From positions 62,001 to 126,000 of the forward strand of contig NZ_SOFM01000043.1 in assembly GCF_004402705.1 (NCBI RefSeq): 64,000 bases of DNA. The letters are read 5' to 3'. The DNA comes from Cryobacterium mannosilyticum (GTDB lineage: Bacteria; Actinomycetota; Actinomycetes; Actinomycetales; Microbacteriaceae). The position numbers and the translations under genes are program-made. Every line of letters begins with the position of its first letter. The stretch's first letter is position 1. Positions 52,019 to 59,169 of the stretch are shown in pieces. The notes under the pieces are model-generated. The model worked only from the letters and a program-made list of their open reading frames with translations, had not been told where the DNA came from and did not search any database.

Positions 52019-52285
52019 ATGACGACCGACGACACGGCCCAGCAGAAGAAGATCATCAACCGCCTCCGCCGGGCCCAGGGCCAGCTCGCGGCGGTCATCA
52101 CAGCCGTCGAGGCCGGCGGCAGCTGCAAGGATGTCGTCACCCAGCTCGCCGCGGTGTCGAGCGCCCTCGACCGCGCGGGCTTCGTGATCGTGTCCACGGC
52201 CATGCGCGAGTGCCTCGACAACCCGGGCGCGGAGAACACCCTCACCGTGGACGAGCTCGAGAAGCTGTTCCTCACCCTCGCCTGA
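52019..52285 (+). CDS. CsoR/FrmR-family repressor, CstR-like
   Basis: 88 residues, all-helical DUF156 fold (KIINRLRRAQGQLAAV). M. tuberculosis CsoR binds Cu(I) through Cys36, His61 and Cys65. Here Cys36 (GSCKDVV) and Cys65 (MREC) remain but position 61 is Ala, so Cu(I) binding of the CsoR type is unlikely. The Cys pair fits CstR, which forms a di- or trisulfide with persulfide. The position behind the reductase and rhodanese and the palindrome at 50022 suggest it represses its own operon until reactive sulfur appears. ATG 52019 has AAAGG upstream; GTG 52013 is possible. Confidence 0.9.
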   Translation: MTTDDTAQQKKIINRLRRAQGQLAAVITAVEAGGSCKDVVTQLAAVSSALDRAGFVIVSTAMRECLDNPGAENTLTVDELEKLFLTLA

Positions 52286-52335
52286 CCGCCCAGCCCGACC
52301 ACCGGGCGCTGGACGGGCATTAGCGGCGGGCGGCG

Positions 52336-53514
52336 CTAGACGAAGGCGGCCTGGCCGGTGATCGTGCGACCGACGATCAGGGTGTTCATCTCCTGGGTGC
52401 CCTCGTATGAGTAGATCGCCTCCGCATCGGAGAAGAAGCGGGCGACGTCGTAGGAGAGCACGATCCCGTTGCCGCCGAAGAGTTCCCGGCACCAGGCGAC
52501 CGTCTCGCGCATCCTCGCCGTCGTGTAGAGCTTGGCCAGCGCGGAGTGCTCGTCGCGCTGGCTGCCCTCGTCCTGCATCTGCGAGACCCGCACCACCATG
52601 GCCAGGCTCGCCGTGATGTTGCCGAGCGACTTCACGAGCAGGTCCTGCACCAGCTGGTGCCCGCCGATCGGCTTGCCGAACTGCTCGCGCTCCTTCGAAT
52701 ACGCCACGGCGGCCTCGTAGGCTCCCATCGCCGTGCCCACTGCGGCCCAGGACACCTCGGCCCGGGTCAGGCGCAGCACCTTCGCGGCGTCCTTGAACGA
52801 GTTGGCGTTCTGCAGCCGGTTGCGTTCGGGCACCACGACGTTGTCGAGGGTGATGTCGGCGTTCTGCACGGCTCGGAGGCTGATCTTGCCCTCGATCTTG
52901 GTGGCCGTGTAGCCGGGGGCGTCCGTGTGCACGATGAAACCCTTGACCTGCCCGTCCGCGGTGTCCTTCGCCCAGATGATGGTGATGTCCGAGAAGGTCG
53001 CATTGCCGATCCAGCGCTTGGCCCCGTTCAGCAGCCAGACGTCGCCGTCGCGGGTTGCCGTGGTGCGCAGGCCCTGCGCCGCGTCGGAGCCGGAGAGCGG
53101 CTCCGTCAGCCCGAACGCGCCGACGATCTCGCCGGAGGCCAGCCGGGGCAGCCATTCGTCGCGCTGCTCCTGCGACCCGGTCGTAGAGATGGTGCCGCAG
53201 GCCAGCCCGTTCTGCACGCCGACGAAGGTGGCGACGGATGCGTCCACCCGGGCGATTTCCAGCGCCACGAAGCCGCGGAACACGGCCGAGTTCGGAAACG
53301 GCCGTGTCTCCGGCCAGCCGAAGGAGTACGCGCCGAGTTCGGCCAGCGGCCGGATGACCTCCTCCGGGAACTCGGCGCGCTCCCAGCATCCGTTCGCGAT
53401 CGGCCTGACGTCCGATTCGAGGTAGGCGCGCAGCCTGGTCAGGGCCGCCTTCTCCGGGTCGCTGAGCAGGTTCTCATAGCCGTAGACGTCACTGGCGAGT
53501 GGCTCGAAAGTCAT
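52336..53514 (-). CDS. Acyl-CoA dehydrogenase
   Basis: 392 residues. AFGLTEPLSGSDAAQ binds FAD and substrate, RWIGNATFSDI the isoalloxazine side, and SYEGTQEMNTLIVGR carries the catalytic Glu. The sequence resembles the glutaryl-CoA-dehydrogenase-like branch. It oxidises an acyl-CoA to enoyl-CoA and needs an ETF partner, not seen here. ATG 53514 has GGAG 6 nt upstream. It is convergent with the sulfur operon and divergent from manA; no functional link to the glycan genes is evident. Confidence 0.93.
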   Translation of the reverse strand: MTFEPLASDVYGYENLLSDPEKAALTRLRAYLESDVRPIANGCWERAEFPEEVIRPLAELGAYSFGWPETRPFPNSAVFRGFVALEIARVDASVATFVGVQNGLACGTISTTGSQEQRDEWLPRLASGEIVGAFGLTEPLSGSDAAQGLRTTATRDGDVWLLNGAKRWIGNATFSDITIIWAKDTADGQVKGFIVHTDAPGYTATKIEGKISLRAVQNADITLDNVVVPERNRLQNANSFKDAAKVLRLTRAEVSWAAVGTAMGAYEAAVAYSKEREQFGKPIGGHQLVQDLLVKSLGNITASLAMVVRVSQMQDEGSQRDEHSALAKLYTTARMRETVAWCRELFGGNGIVLSYDVARFFSDAEAIYSYEGTQEMNTLIVGRTITGQAAFV

Positions 53515-53616
53515 TGGGTGCTCCATTGCAGGGTGCGACGGCCTCGCGTGCGGCGATCGGCGAATTCCCGCCAGCCTAGGTGGCGGGTCTGGGTCGGCCG
53601 AAAGCGCTTGGTAGTT

Positions 53617-53628
53617 TGGTCTAAACCG
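53617..53628. promoter_or_regulatory. Possible GntR/HutC-type operator before manA
   Basis: TGGTCTAAACCG matches 10 of 12 positions of the TGGTCTAGACCA core bound by DasR-like regulators of aminosugar use. It lies 18 nt before the manA ATG, inside a candidate promoter (TTGGTA at 53608 and TAGTAC at 53631, 17-nt spacer). The match may be chance. Confidence 0.3.
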
Positions 53629-53646
53629 AGTAGTACAGGAGCCAGC

Positions 53647-54930
53647 ATGTTTGTGGGCATCGCCAATTCACCCCGGAACTACGCCTGGGGCTCCACTACC
53701 GCGATCGCGGGCCTGCTCGGGCACGCCCCCTCCGGCAAACCGGAGGCCGAACTGTGGCTGGGCGCCCACCCCGGCTCACCGTCGGTCATCACCGACCCGG
53801 AGCAGGTCGGCGGCTGCGCCACGCTCACCGAGTGGATCGCCGCAGCCCCGGAGGCCGCCCTCGGCGAGGCCCCGGCGCGCGCCTCAGGCGGAGCACCCCG
53901 GCTACCGTTCCTGATGAAGATCCTGGCCGCGGCGAGCCCGCTCTCCCTGCAGGCGCACCCCACCATGGAACGTGCCCGTTCGGGCTTCGCCCTGGAGAAC
54001 GAGGCCGGAATCCCGGTCGACGCCGCGGACCGCAACTACCGTGACCCCTTCCACAAGCCCGAGGTCATCTTCGCCCTGAGCGAGAGCTTCGAGGCTCTCT
54101 GCGGCTTCCGGGAGCCGGTGGAGATCCGGCGAATCCTCGGCGAGTTCCGCGCCCTCGACGTGGCGAGCGACGACCCGCAGCCCGGCGCCCTGGACGCCCT
54201 CGAACAGCGTCTGCTCGGCCCGGAGGCCCTCCGCGACACCGTCGACTGGCTGCTGCGCGACGGGCGCGGGGAAGACAGCGGCGAGGTCGCCTGGCTGGTC
54301 GAACGCGTCGTCGCCCTCGCAGGCAGCGCGGTCGGCCTGTCTCACGGCGGCGCCATCTTGGAGTTCCCGCTCGAGCTGGACACCGTGCGCAAGCTGGCCG
54401 TCGCCTATCCGGGCGACCCGGGCATCGTCATCTCCCTACTCACCAACCGGGTGTCGCTGCGCCGCGGCGAGGTGCTCTACCTGCCGGCCGGCAACATCCA
54501 CGCCTATCTCTCCGGCCTCGGGGTCGAACTGATGGCGGCCTCAGACAATGTGCTGCGCGGCGGTCTCACCCCCAAGCACATCGACGTCGACGAACTGCTC
54601 GACGTGCTCGAGTTCACGTCGCTGCCCGTGCCCTACCTCGCCCCCGTGTCCCACAGCCCAGGCGTGGCCGAATACCGCCCGGCCGTGGACGACTTCGCCC
54701 TGGTGCACATCGAGGCGGAGGCGGGAGCGGATGCCGCCGCCGGCGTTCCGATGCGTCAGTTCACGCTGACGGGACCCGGTATCGCCATCTGCACGGCCGG
54801 CGGATTCCTCGTGGCCGGGGCGACGTCATCCGTCACCCTCAAACGCGGCGAATCGGTCTACATCACGCCGGACGAGGGCACCCTGACCTTCGCCGGCTCC
54901 GGCGACGTGTTCCTGGCCACCACCCCCTGA
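53647..54930 (+). CDS. manA: Mannose-6-phosphate isomerase, class I
   Basis: 427 residues. It interconverts mannose 6-phosphate and fructose 6-phosphate, supplying GDP-mannose or fucose precursors. Cupin Zn-site motifs are clear: SLQAHPTMERA, KPEVIFALSESFEALCGF and LPAGNIHAYLSGLGVELMAASDNVLRGGLT with the catalytic Arg. AGGAG stands 6 nt before ATG 53647; the frame stays open about 1.1 kb upstream, antisense to the dehydrogenase gene, but no similarity begins there. A mannose phosphomutase and GDP-mannose synthase are not in the window. Confidence 0.96.
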   Translation: MFVGIANSPRNYAWGSTTAIAGLLGHAPSGKPEAELWLGAHPGSPSVITDPEQVGGCATLTEWIAAAPEAALGEAPARASGGAPRLPFLMKILAAASPLSLQAHPTMERARSGFALENEAGIPVDAADRNYRDPFHKPEVIFALSESFEALCGFREPVEIRRILGEFRALDVASDDPQPGALDALEQRLLGPEALRDTVDWLLRDGRGEDSGEVAWLVERVVALAGSAVGLSHGGAILEFPLELDTVRKLAVAYPGDPGIVISLLTNRVSLRRGEVLYLPAGNIHAYLSGLGVELMAASDNVLRGGLTPKHIDVDELLDVLEFTSLPVPYLAPVSHSPGVAEYRPAVDDFALVHIEAEAGADAAAGVPMRQFTLTGPGIAICTAGGFLVAGATSSVTLKRGESVYITPDEGTLTFAGSGDVFLATTP

Positions 54931-54957
54931 CCCGCGCCCGCCGGTCGCCCGTCGCCC

Positions 54958-55042
54958 GTCGAATTCGACGGACTTTTTGCCGTTTGAGTCCGGAAATGCC
55001 GGGTTTCGGGCCATTCTCGGCAAAATCTCCGTCGAATTTGAC
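54958..55042. repeat. 85-bp inverted-end repeat, copy 2
   Basis: Same length and ends as the copies at 49899 and 56192: GTCGAATTCGACGGA at the left, CCGTCGAATTTGAC at the right. Here the left end contains the perfect palindrome GTCGAATTCGAC. It begins 27 bp after the manA stop and lies upstream of the DUF559-type gene; copy 3 lies downstream of that gene. Confidence 0.85.
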
Positions 55043-55160
55043 GTGCCCGAGACGAGTTGGGGAGCAGTGGATGCGCGCGTAGCTTCTCCACCGCAGGTGT
55101 GGAAACCGCGGGGCATCCACACAACGACGGATGTCGTCGGCCGGCTGACCCGTCAGTGCG

Positions 55161-56156
55161 ATGCTGCCCGGCATGCGCTCGCTGCCGAAGGACATCGCCG
55201 AACTCGGTTTGTTCGTCAAGCGGGCCGTGCTGCTGTCGAGGGGCTGGTCGGATCGGGATCTTCGCCGCGCGGTGAATCAAGGGACGATCCTTCGGATTCG
55301 CAAGGGGTGGTACTCGGTCCCCTCCGCGCCACGGTTCGCCGCGGAGGCATTCAGGATCGGCGGCCGCCTGGCCGGGTTGAGTTGCCTGAGCACCTGGGGA
55401 ATCTGGACCCCGGAGACCAGAAAGATCCACGTCACGGTGCCCGATGCCGCCCGCGGACTGCGAAGGCCCACTGACATGCGGGCGCCGTTTGATCGAGCAG
55501 ACGGTCACCGATATCGCGTGACCTGGAATGATGCCGCGACCGATCGGCACGCGTCATTCCGGTGGCGAACGAGCGTGATCGATGCGCTCGTGCATGTGCT
55601 GGAAAACCACGACCGGGTCACGTCGATAGTGTGTCTTGACGCGGCACTGCACAGCAGGGAGGAGGGTGGTGCCGGGATCGTGGAGTCGGATCTCGACGAG
55701 ATCTTCGCCCGCGCCCCTCAACGGGTTCAGGCCTGGCGCTCGCAGGTCGATGGGCGTGCGGGTTCAGGCGGCGAGACGGAATTCCGTCTTCTCGCGCTCG
55801 AGGCCGGAATCCCGTTCGTTCCCCAGCCTTTTGTCGCGGGTGTCGGTTTCCTGGACGGCCAAATCGGGCCGTCGGTCTTCGTCGAGGTCGATGGTGCGAA
55901 TTGGCACGACAACCCGGAGGCCTTCGCCGTCGACCGCGAACGCGACATCCTCGTGGCGGGCAAGAACGGGCGTGTCCTGCGGTTCAGCTATCCTCTGTTC
56001 CGCCGCAAATGGCAGCTCTGCGCAGCGGCCATGGCCAATGCCCTCGCCGACGATTACCGGCTGGCGAAGCAGACGGAATTCCCGGCCTTCCCCTGGCGCA
56101 TGCAGCCCCGCCCGGCCTCACGCCCGCCCCGCCCGGCCGACGTCGACGCCCCCTGA
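55161..56156 (+). CDS. AbiEi-like/DUF559 (Vsr-type nuclease fold) protein
   Basis: About 331 residues. The N-terminal ~100 (LGLFVKRAVLLSRGWSDRDLRRAV; ILRIRKGWYSV) look like the winged-helix antitoxin part of AbiEi-type proteins. The C-terminal ~120 resemble DUF559/Vsr-like PD-(D/E)xK nucleases: GGETEFRLLALEAG, FVEVDGANWHDNP and DRERDILVAGKNGRVLRFSYP, with Glu, Asp and Arg in the expected places. A full length for the type seen in Micrococcales. Function is unknown; DNA cleavage is possible. It is bracketed by two copies of the 85-bp repeat. The start is unsure (ATG 55161 or 55173), with no ribosome site. Confidence 0.75.
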   Translation: MLPGMRSLPKDIAELGLFVKRAVLLSRGWSDRDLRRAVNQGTILRIRKGWYSVPSAPRFAAEAFRIGGRLAGLSCLSTWGIWTPETRKIHVTVPDAARGLRRPTDMRAPFDRADGHRYRVTWNDAATDRHASFRWRTSVIDALVHVLENHDRVTSIVCLDAALHSREEGGAGIVESDLDEIFARAPQRVQAWRSQVDGRAGSGGETEFRLLALEAGIPFVPQPFVAGVGFLDGQIGPSVFVEVDGANWHDNPEAFAVDRERDILVAGKNGRVLRFSYPLFRRKWQLCAAAMANALADDYRLAKQTEFPAFPWRMQPRPASRPPRPADVDAP

Positions 56157-56191
56157 CCTGCAGACGCTGTCCTCCCGAGCGGTGCCAGCCG

Positions 56192-56276
56192 GTCAAATTC
56201 GACGGACTTTTTGCCGTTTTGCTGTCAGATATCCGGAAAAAACCGTGATTTGCGCAAAATTACCGTCGAATTCGAC
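56192..56276. repeat. 85-bp inverted-end repeat, copy 3
   Basis: Left end GTCAAATTCGACGGA and right end CCGTCGAATTCGAC, 85 bp apart end to end as in the other copies. It lies between the stop codons of the DUF559-type gene and the GlxA-like gene, 36 bp from each, and shares GACTTTTTGCCGTTT with copy 2. Confidence 0.85.
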
Positions 56277-56312
56277 GGGCACGGGGCGAAACGGATGCCG
56301 CGCCCGGCCGGG

Positions 56313-57269
56313 TCAGCCGACGCGGCTGCCGCCGAACGTGCGACGGTACGCCGTCGGGGTGGTCTGGAGCACCTTGACGAAGTGGTGCCGCATCACCGCC
56401 GCGGCCCCGAAACCGGTGTCCGCGGCCACCTCCTCGAGGCTGCGCGAGGTCTCCTCGAGCAACTGCTGGGCTCGGAGCAGGCGCTGGCGGTTCAGCCACG
56501 CGGTCGGCGTCGTGCCCAACTCGGCGCGGAACCGGCGGGCGAACGTGCGCGGTGACATCAGGGACCGGCGGGCCAGGCTGTCGACGGTGAGTTCCCGATC
56601 GAGGTTGTGCAGCATCCACTCGGTGACCGCGGCGAACGAGTCGCTCGGGCACTCGGTGACCGGGGCCTGAATGAACTGGGACTGCCCGCCGTCGCGCTGC
56701 GGCGGCACGACCATGCGCCGGGCAATGATGTTCGCAGCCGCGGCGCCGAGCTCCTTGCGCACGATGTGCAGGGCGGCGTCGATGCCGGCCGCGGTCCCGG
56801 CGCCCGTGACGACCTTCCGGTCCTCCACGAACAGAACGTCGGGGTCGACCTCGGTCTGCGGATAGGCCCGGGCCAGGGCGTCGGTGTACATCCAGTGGGT
56901 GGTGCTGCGCCTGCCGTCGAGGATGCCCGCCGCCCCCAGCACGAACGCCCCGCTGCAGACGCTGAGCACCCACGCTCCGCGAGCCTCCGCCTCGCGTACG
57001 ACCCGAAGGATGTCGGGGTGGATGCCGGCGCCCTCCTGGTAGGCCGGGATGGCGACCAGATCGGCGTCGTCTGCCGCGGCGAGGCCTTCGGTGACCACGA
57101 TGTCGAAGCCGAGCTTCGTGCGCACCGGCCCGGGCTCGGCGGCCGTGACGTGGAAGTCGAAGACGGGACCGCCGTGCTCGCTCCGGTCGATCCCGAAGAC
57201 CTCGCAGATGACGCCGAACTCGAACGGCGCCATTCCCGGCATGGTGACGCAGACGACCTTGCTGAGCAT
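56313..57269 (-). CDS. GlxA-family AraC-type regulator
   Basis: 318 residues. The N-terminal ~180 are a DJ-1/PfpI-like domain (VVCVTMPGMAPFEFGVICEVFG; WVLSVCSGAFVLGAAG), and residues ~215-315 an AraC helix-turn-helix pair (SLARRSLMSPRTFARRFRAELG; SLEEVAADTGFGAAAVMRHHF). GlxA-type regulators sense small molecules and act near their own gene. The divergent promoter region contains the inverted repeat at 57317, and a small membrane protein gene lies beyond it. Start at ATG 57269, after GGAAT; similarity begins there. Confidence 0.92.
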   Translation of the reverse strand: MLSKVVCVTMPGMAPFEFGVICEVFGIDRSEHGGPVFDFHVTAAEPGPVRTKLGFDIVVTEGLAAADDADLVAIPAYQEGAGIHPDILRVVREAEARGAWVLSVCSGAFVLGAAGILDGRRSTTHWMYTDALARAYPQTEVDPDVLFVEDRKVVTGAGTAAGIDAALHIVRKELGAAAANIIARRMVVPPQRDGGQSQFIQAPVTECPSDSFAAVTEWMLHNLDRELTVDSLARRSLMSPRTFARRFRAELGTTPTAWLNRQRLLRAQQLLEETSRSLEEVAADTGFGAAAVMRHHFVKVLQTTPTAYRRTFGGSRVG

Positions 57270-57316
57270 GAGTATTCCCTTTTCGAAAAGGACGAGCGTG
57301 GAGCCGGACGGGCGGA

Positions 57317-57351
57317 TGGCAGGAATCCGACGATTCGTGGCAATCCTGCCA
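57317..57351. promoter_or_regulatory. Inverted repeat between glxA-like and small membrane gene
   Basis: TGGCAGGA (57317-57324) and TCCTGCCA (57344-57351) are perfect inverted repeats with centres 27 bp apart, within a region also holding GTGGCA and TGGCGGCAGG. The position between divergent genes suits an operator for the AraC-type regulator. Confidence 0.4.
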
Positions 57352-57388
57352 CTGGCGGCAGGAAAACACAATACGTAGAATTTCTGCC

Positions 57389-57526
57389 ATGATCATCCTC
57401 ACTATGGCCATCGTGTTGCTCGTCGTCTGGGGCGTCGTCGCCACCATTCTCGGTCTCGGCAACGACGGGCTGGGCCGGCCGGAACTCGCGGATCGGAACC
57501 GGGGACCGGAGATGCGGCAGGGCTGA
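57389..57526 (+). CDS. Small 45-residue membrane protein
   Basis: 45 residues: a hydrophobic helix at 2-22 (MIILTMAIVLLVVWGVV) and a short charged tail (RPELADRNRGP). TAGAAT (57376-57381) ends 7 nt before the ATG, suggesting a leaderless mRNA. It diverges from the GlxA-like gene and precedes galE by 55 nt. No family was recognised. A single-span small protein is plausible, but chance cannot be excluded. Confidence 0.5.
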   Translation: MIILTMAIVLLVVWGVVATILGLGNDGLGRPELADRNRGPEMRQG

Positions 57527-57581
57527 GGCTAGGCTGGACGCGCGGCAATGCAGGGTTGACGCACGATTCTGCGAGGTTCAG

Positions 57582-58556
57582 ATGGCTTGGCTTGTCACCG
57601 GCGGCGCCGGCTATATCGGTTCGCACATCGTGCGTGCCTTCCTCGCCGAGGGGATCGACGTCGTCGTCGTGGACGACCTCTCCAGCGGGCACGCGGAGTT
57701 CGTGCCGGATTCGGTTCCGTTCGTCCAGGGCGACATCCTGGACGGCGACCTCCTGATGCGCACCTTCGCCGAACACGACGTCACCGGTGTCGTGCACGTC
57801 GCCGGGTTCAAGTACGCCGGCGTCTCGGTGCAGCGCCCGCTGCACACCTATCGGCAGAATGTGACCGCGACGGCCACCCTCCTCGCGGCGATGCAGGAAT
57901 CCGGAGTCAACCGGATGGTGTTCTCCTCCAGTGCCGCCGTCTACGGCACCCCGCACACCGACCTCGTCACCGAGGACACACCGAAGAGCCCCGAGTCGCC
58001 CTATGGCGAGTCCAAGCTGATCGGCGAGTGGCTACTGCGAGACCAGGGCATCGCGGCCGGGCTCACGCACACCTCACTGCGCTACTTCAACGTGGTCGGC
58101 TCCGGCGCGCTGGAGCTGCGCGACACCAGCCCCCACAACCTGTTCCCCCTGGTCTTCGACGCCCTGATCGACGGACGCACCCCGAGCATCAACGGCAAGG
58201 ACTACGCCACACCCGACGGCACCTGTGTTCGCGACTACATCCACGTGGCCGACCTCGCCGTGTCCCACGTTGCTGCGGCCAGGCGGCTGGATGCCGGTCA
58301 GCCGATCCTCCCGCTGTACAACCTCGGCAGCGGCGATGGCGTGTCGGTGGGCCAGATCATGTCGACCGTCTCCGCCGTGACCGGGATCGAGTTCACGCCG
58401 GTGATCGGCCCTCGCCGGCCCGGCGACCCGGACCGGATCGTCGCGTCGGGCGAGCTTGCCGCCCGGGACCTCGACTGGGAGATGCGGCACAGCCTCGAAG
58501 ACATGGTGGGCAGCGCCTGGGCGTCCCGGCAGGCGGCATCCGCCCCGCACATCTGA
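57582..58556 (+). CDS. galE: UDP-glucose 4-epimerase
   Basis: 324 residues, normal GalE length. It interconverts UDP-glucose and UDP-galactose. LVTGGAGYIGSHIVRAFL binds NAD, VHVAGFKYAGVSV and SSSAAVYG carry the catalytic Ser region, and SPYGESK the Tyr-Lys pair; LRYFNVVGSG and CVRDYIHVADLA are GalE signatures. GCGAGG stands upstream of the ATG. It can provide UDP-galactose for the glycan clusters. Confidence 0.94.
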   Translation: MAWLVTGGAGYIGSHIVRAFLAEGIDVVVVDDLSSGHAEFVPDSVPFVQGDILDGDLLMRTFAEHDVTGVVHVAGFKYAGVSVQRPLHTYRQNVTATATLLAAMQESGVNRMVFSSSAAVYGTPHTDLVTEDTPKSPESPYGESKLIGEWLLRDQGIAAGLTHTSLRYFNVVGSGALELRDTSPHNLFPLVFDALIDGRTPSINGKDYATPDGTCVRDYIHVADLAVSHVAAARRLDAGQPILPLYNLGSGDGVSVGQIMSTVSAVTGIEFTPVIGPRRPGDPDRIVASGELAARDLDWEMRHSLEDMVGSAWASRQAASAPHI

Positions 58557-58632
58557 CCCAATCTCGCGAATCGGCGAGTCGAAACTCTCCAGCCAATATT
58601 GAGGGTTTAGGATCTGCGACTTGACGGCAGGG

Positions 58633-58650
58633 AATTACACGGCTGTAATT
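58633..58650. promoter_or_regulatory. Palindrome upstream of whiB2
   Basis: AATTACA (58633-58639) and TGTAATT (58644-58650) pair perfectly around four bases, 50 bp before the whiB2 start; a related GGTAATTC follows at 58671. It may be an operator or an mRNA hairpin. Confidence 0.4.
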
Positions 58651-58700
58651 AGGGCTGACGGGTAATTCGGGCACATTTTTGCAGTGGGGTGGGAGACGAT

Positions 58701-59021
58701 ATGACGCAGTCTGAGTATCGTTCCGGGGTTCCTGAGGACTGGTTCATTGACCCGGTTCGTTTGGGTGTCCCCGGAGTTCGCAAGGAAACCGGCGACGGCG
58801 ATCCGTTGTCGTGGCAGTCGGATTCGCTGTGCGCGCAGACCGACCCTGAGGCGTTCTTCCCTGAGAAGGGTGGCTCCACCCGCGATGCGAAGAAGATCTG
58901 CTCCTCCTGCGAGGTGAAGACCCAATGCCTGCAGTACGCGCTCGCGAACGACGAACGCTTCGGCATCTGGGGTGGCCTCTCCGAACGCGAACGGCGCAAA
59001 CTGCGCAAACGCGCCAGCTGA
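58701..59021 (+). CDS. whiB2: WhiB-family iron-sulfur regulator, WhiB2/WhmD type
   Basis: 106 residues. The four cluster ligands are Cys44, Cys67, Cys70 and Cys76 (C-x2-C-x5-C), followed by the turn GIWGGLSERERRKLRKR that binds DNA and sigma factor. LCAQTDPEAFFPEKGGSTRDAK is the form found in WhiB2/WhmD, which control septation. ATG 58701 has GGAG 5 nt upstream. As in mycobacteria it is near manA and rhamnosyl genes. Confidence 0.94.
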   Translation: MTQSEYRSGVPEDWFIDPVRLGVPGVRKETGDGDPLSWQSDSLCAQTDPEAFFPEKGGSTRDAKKICSSCEVKTQCLQYALANDERFGIWGGLSERERRKLRKRAS

Positions 59022-59169
59022 CCCGGCGCGCGGCGCGGCCGTCCCGGTCGGCGCCCCGCGCGGCACCAGGGTTCCCCGCTTCGCCCCCTCCGACGTCGAC
59101 CCATCCGGGCGGCGGATTTCAGGCGCGCCCCAGCGCTTCCGCGACGTTCGGCGCGGACCAACCTAGGCT

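Noticed and set aside
52019..52285. Copper-sensing CsoR assignment
   Set aside because: The His ligand position holds Ala and the operon encodes sulfur enzymes rather than a copper ATPase.
52546..53646. An upstream extension of the manA frame of 367 codons
   Set aside because: It is antisense to the acyl-CoA dehydrogenase, and family similarity and AGGAG place the manA start at 53647.
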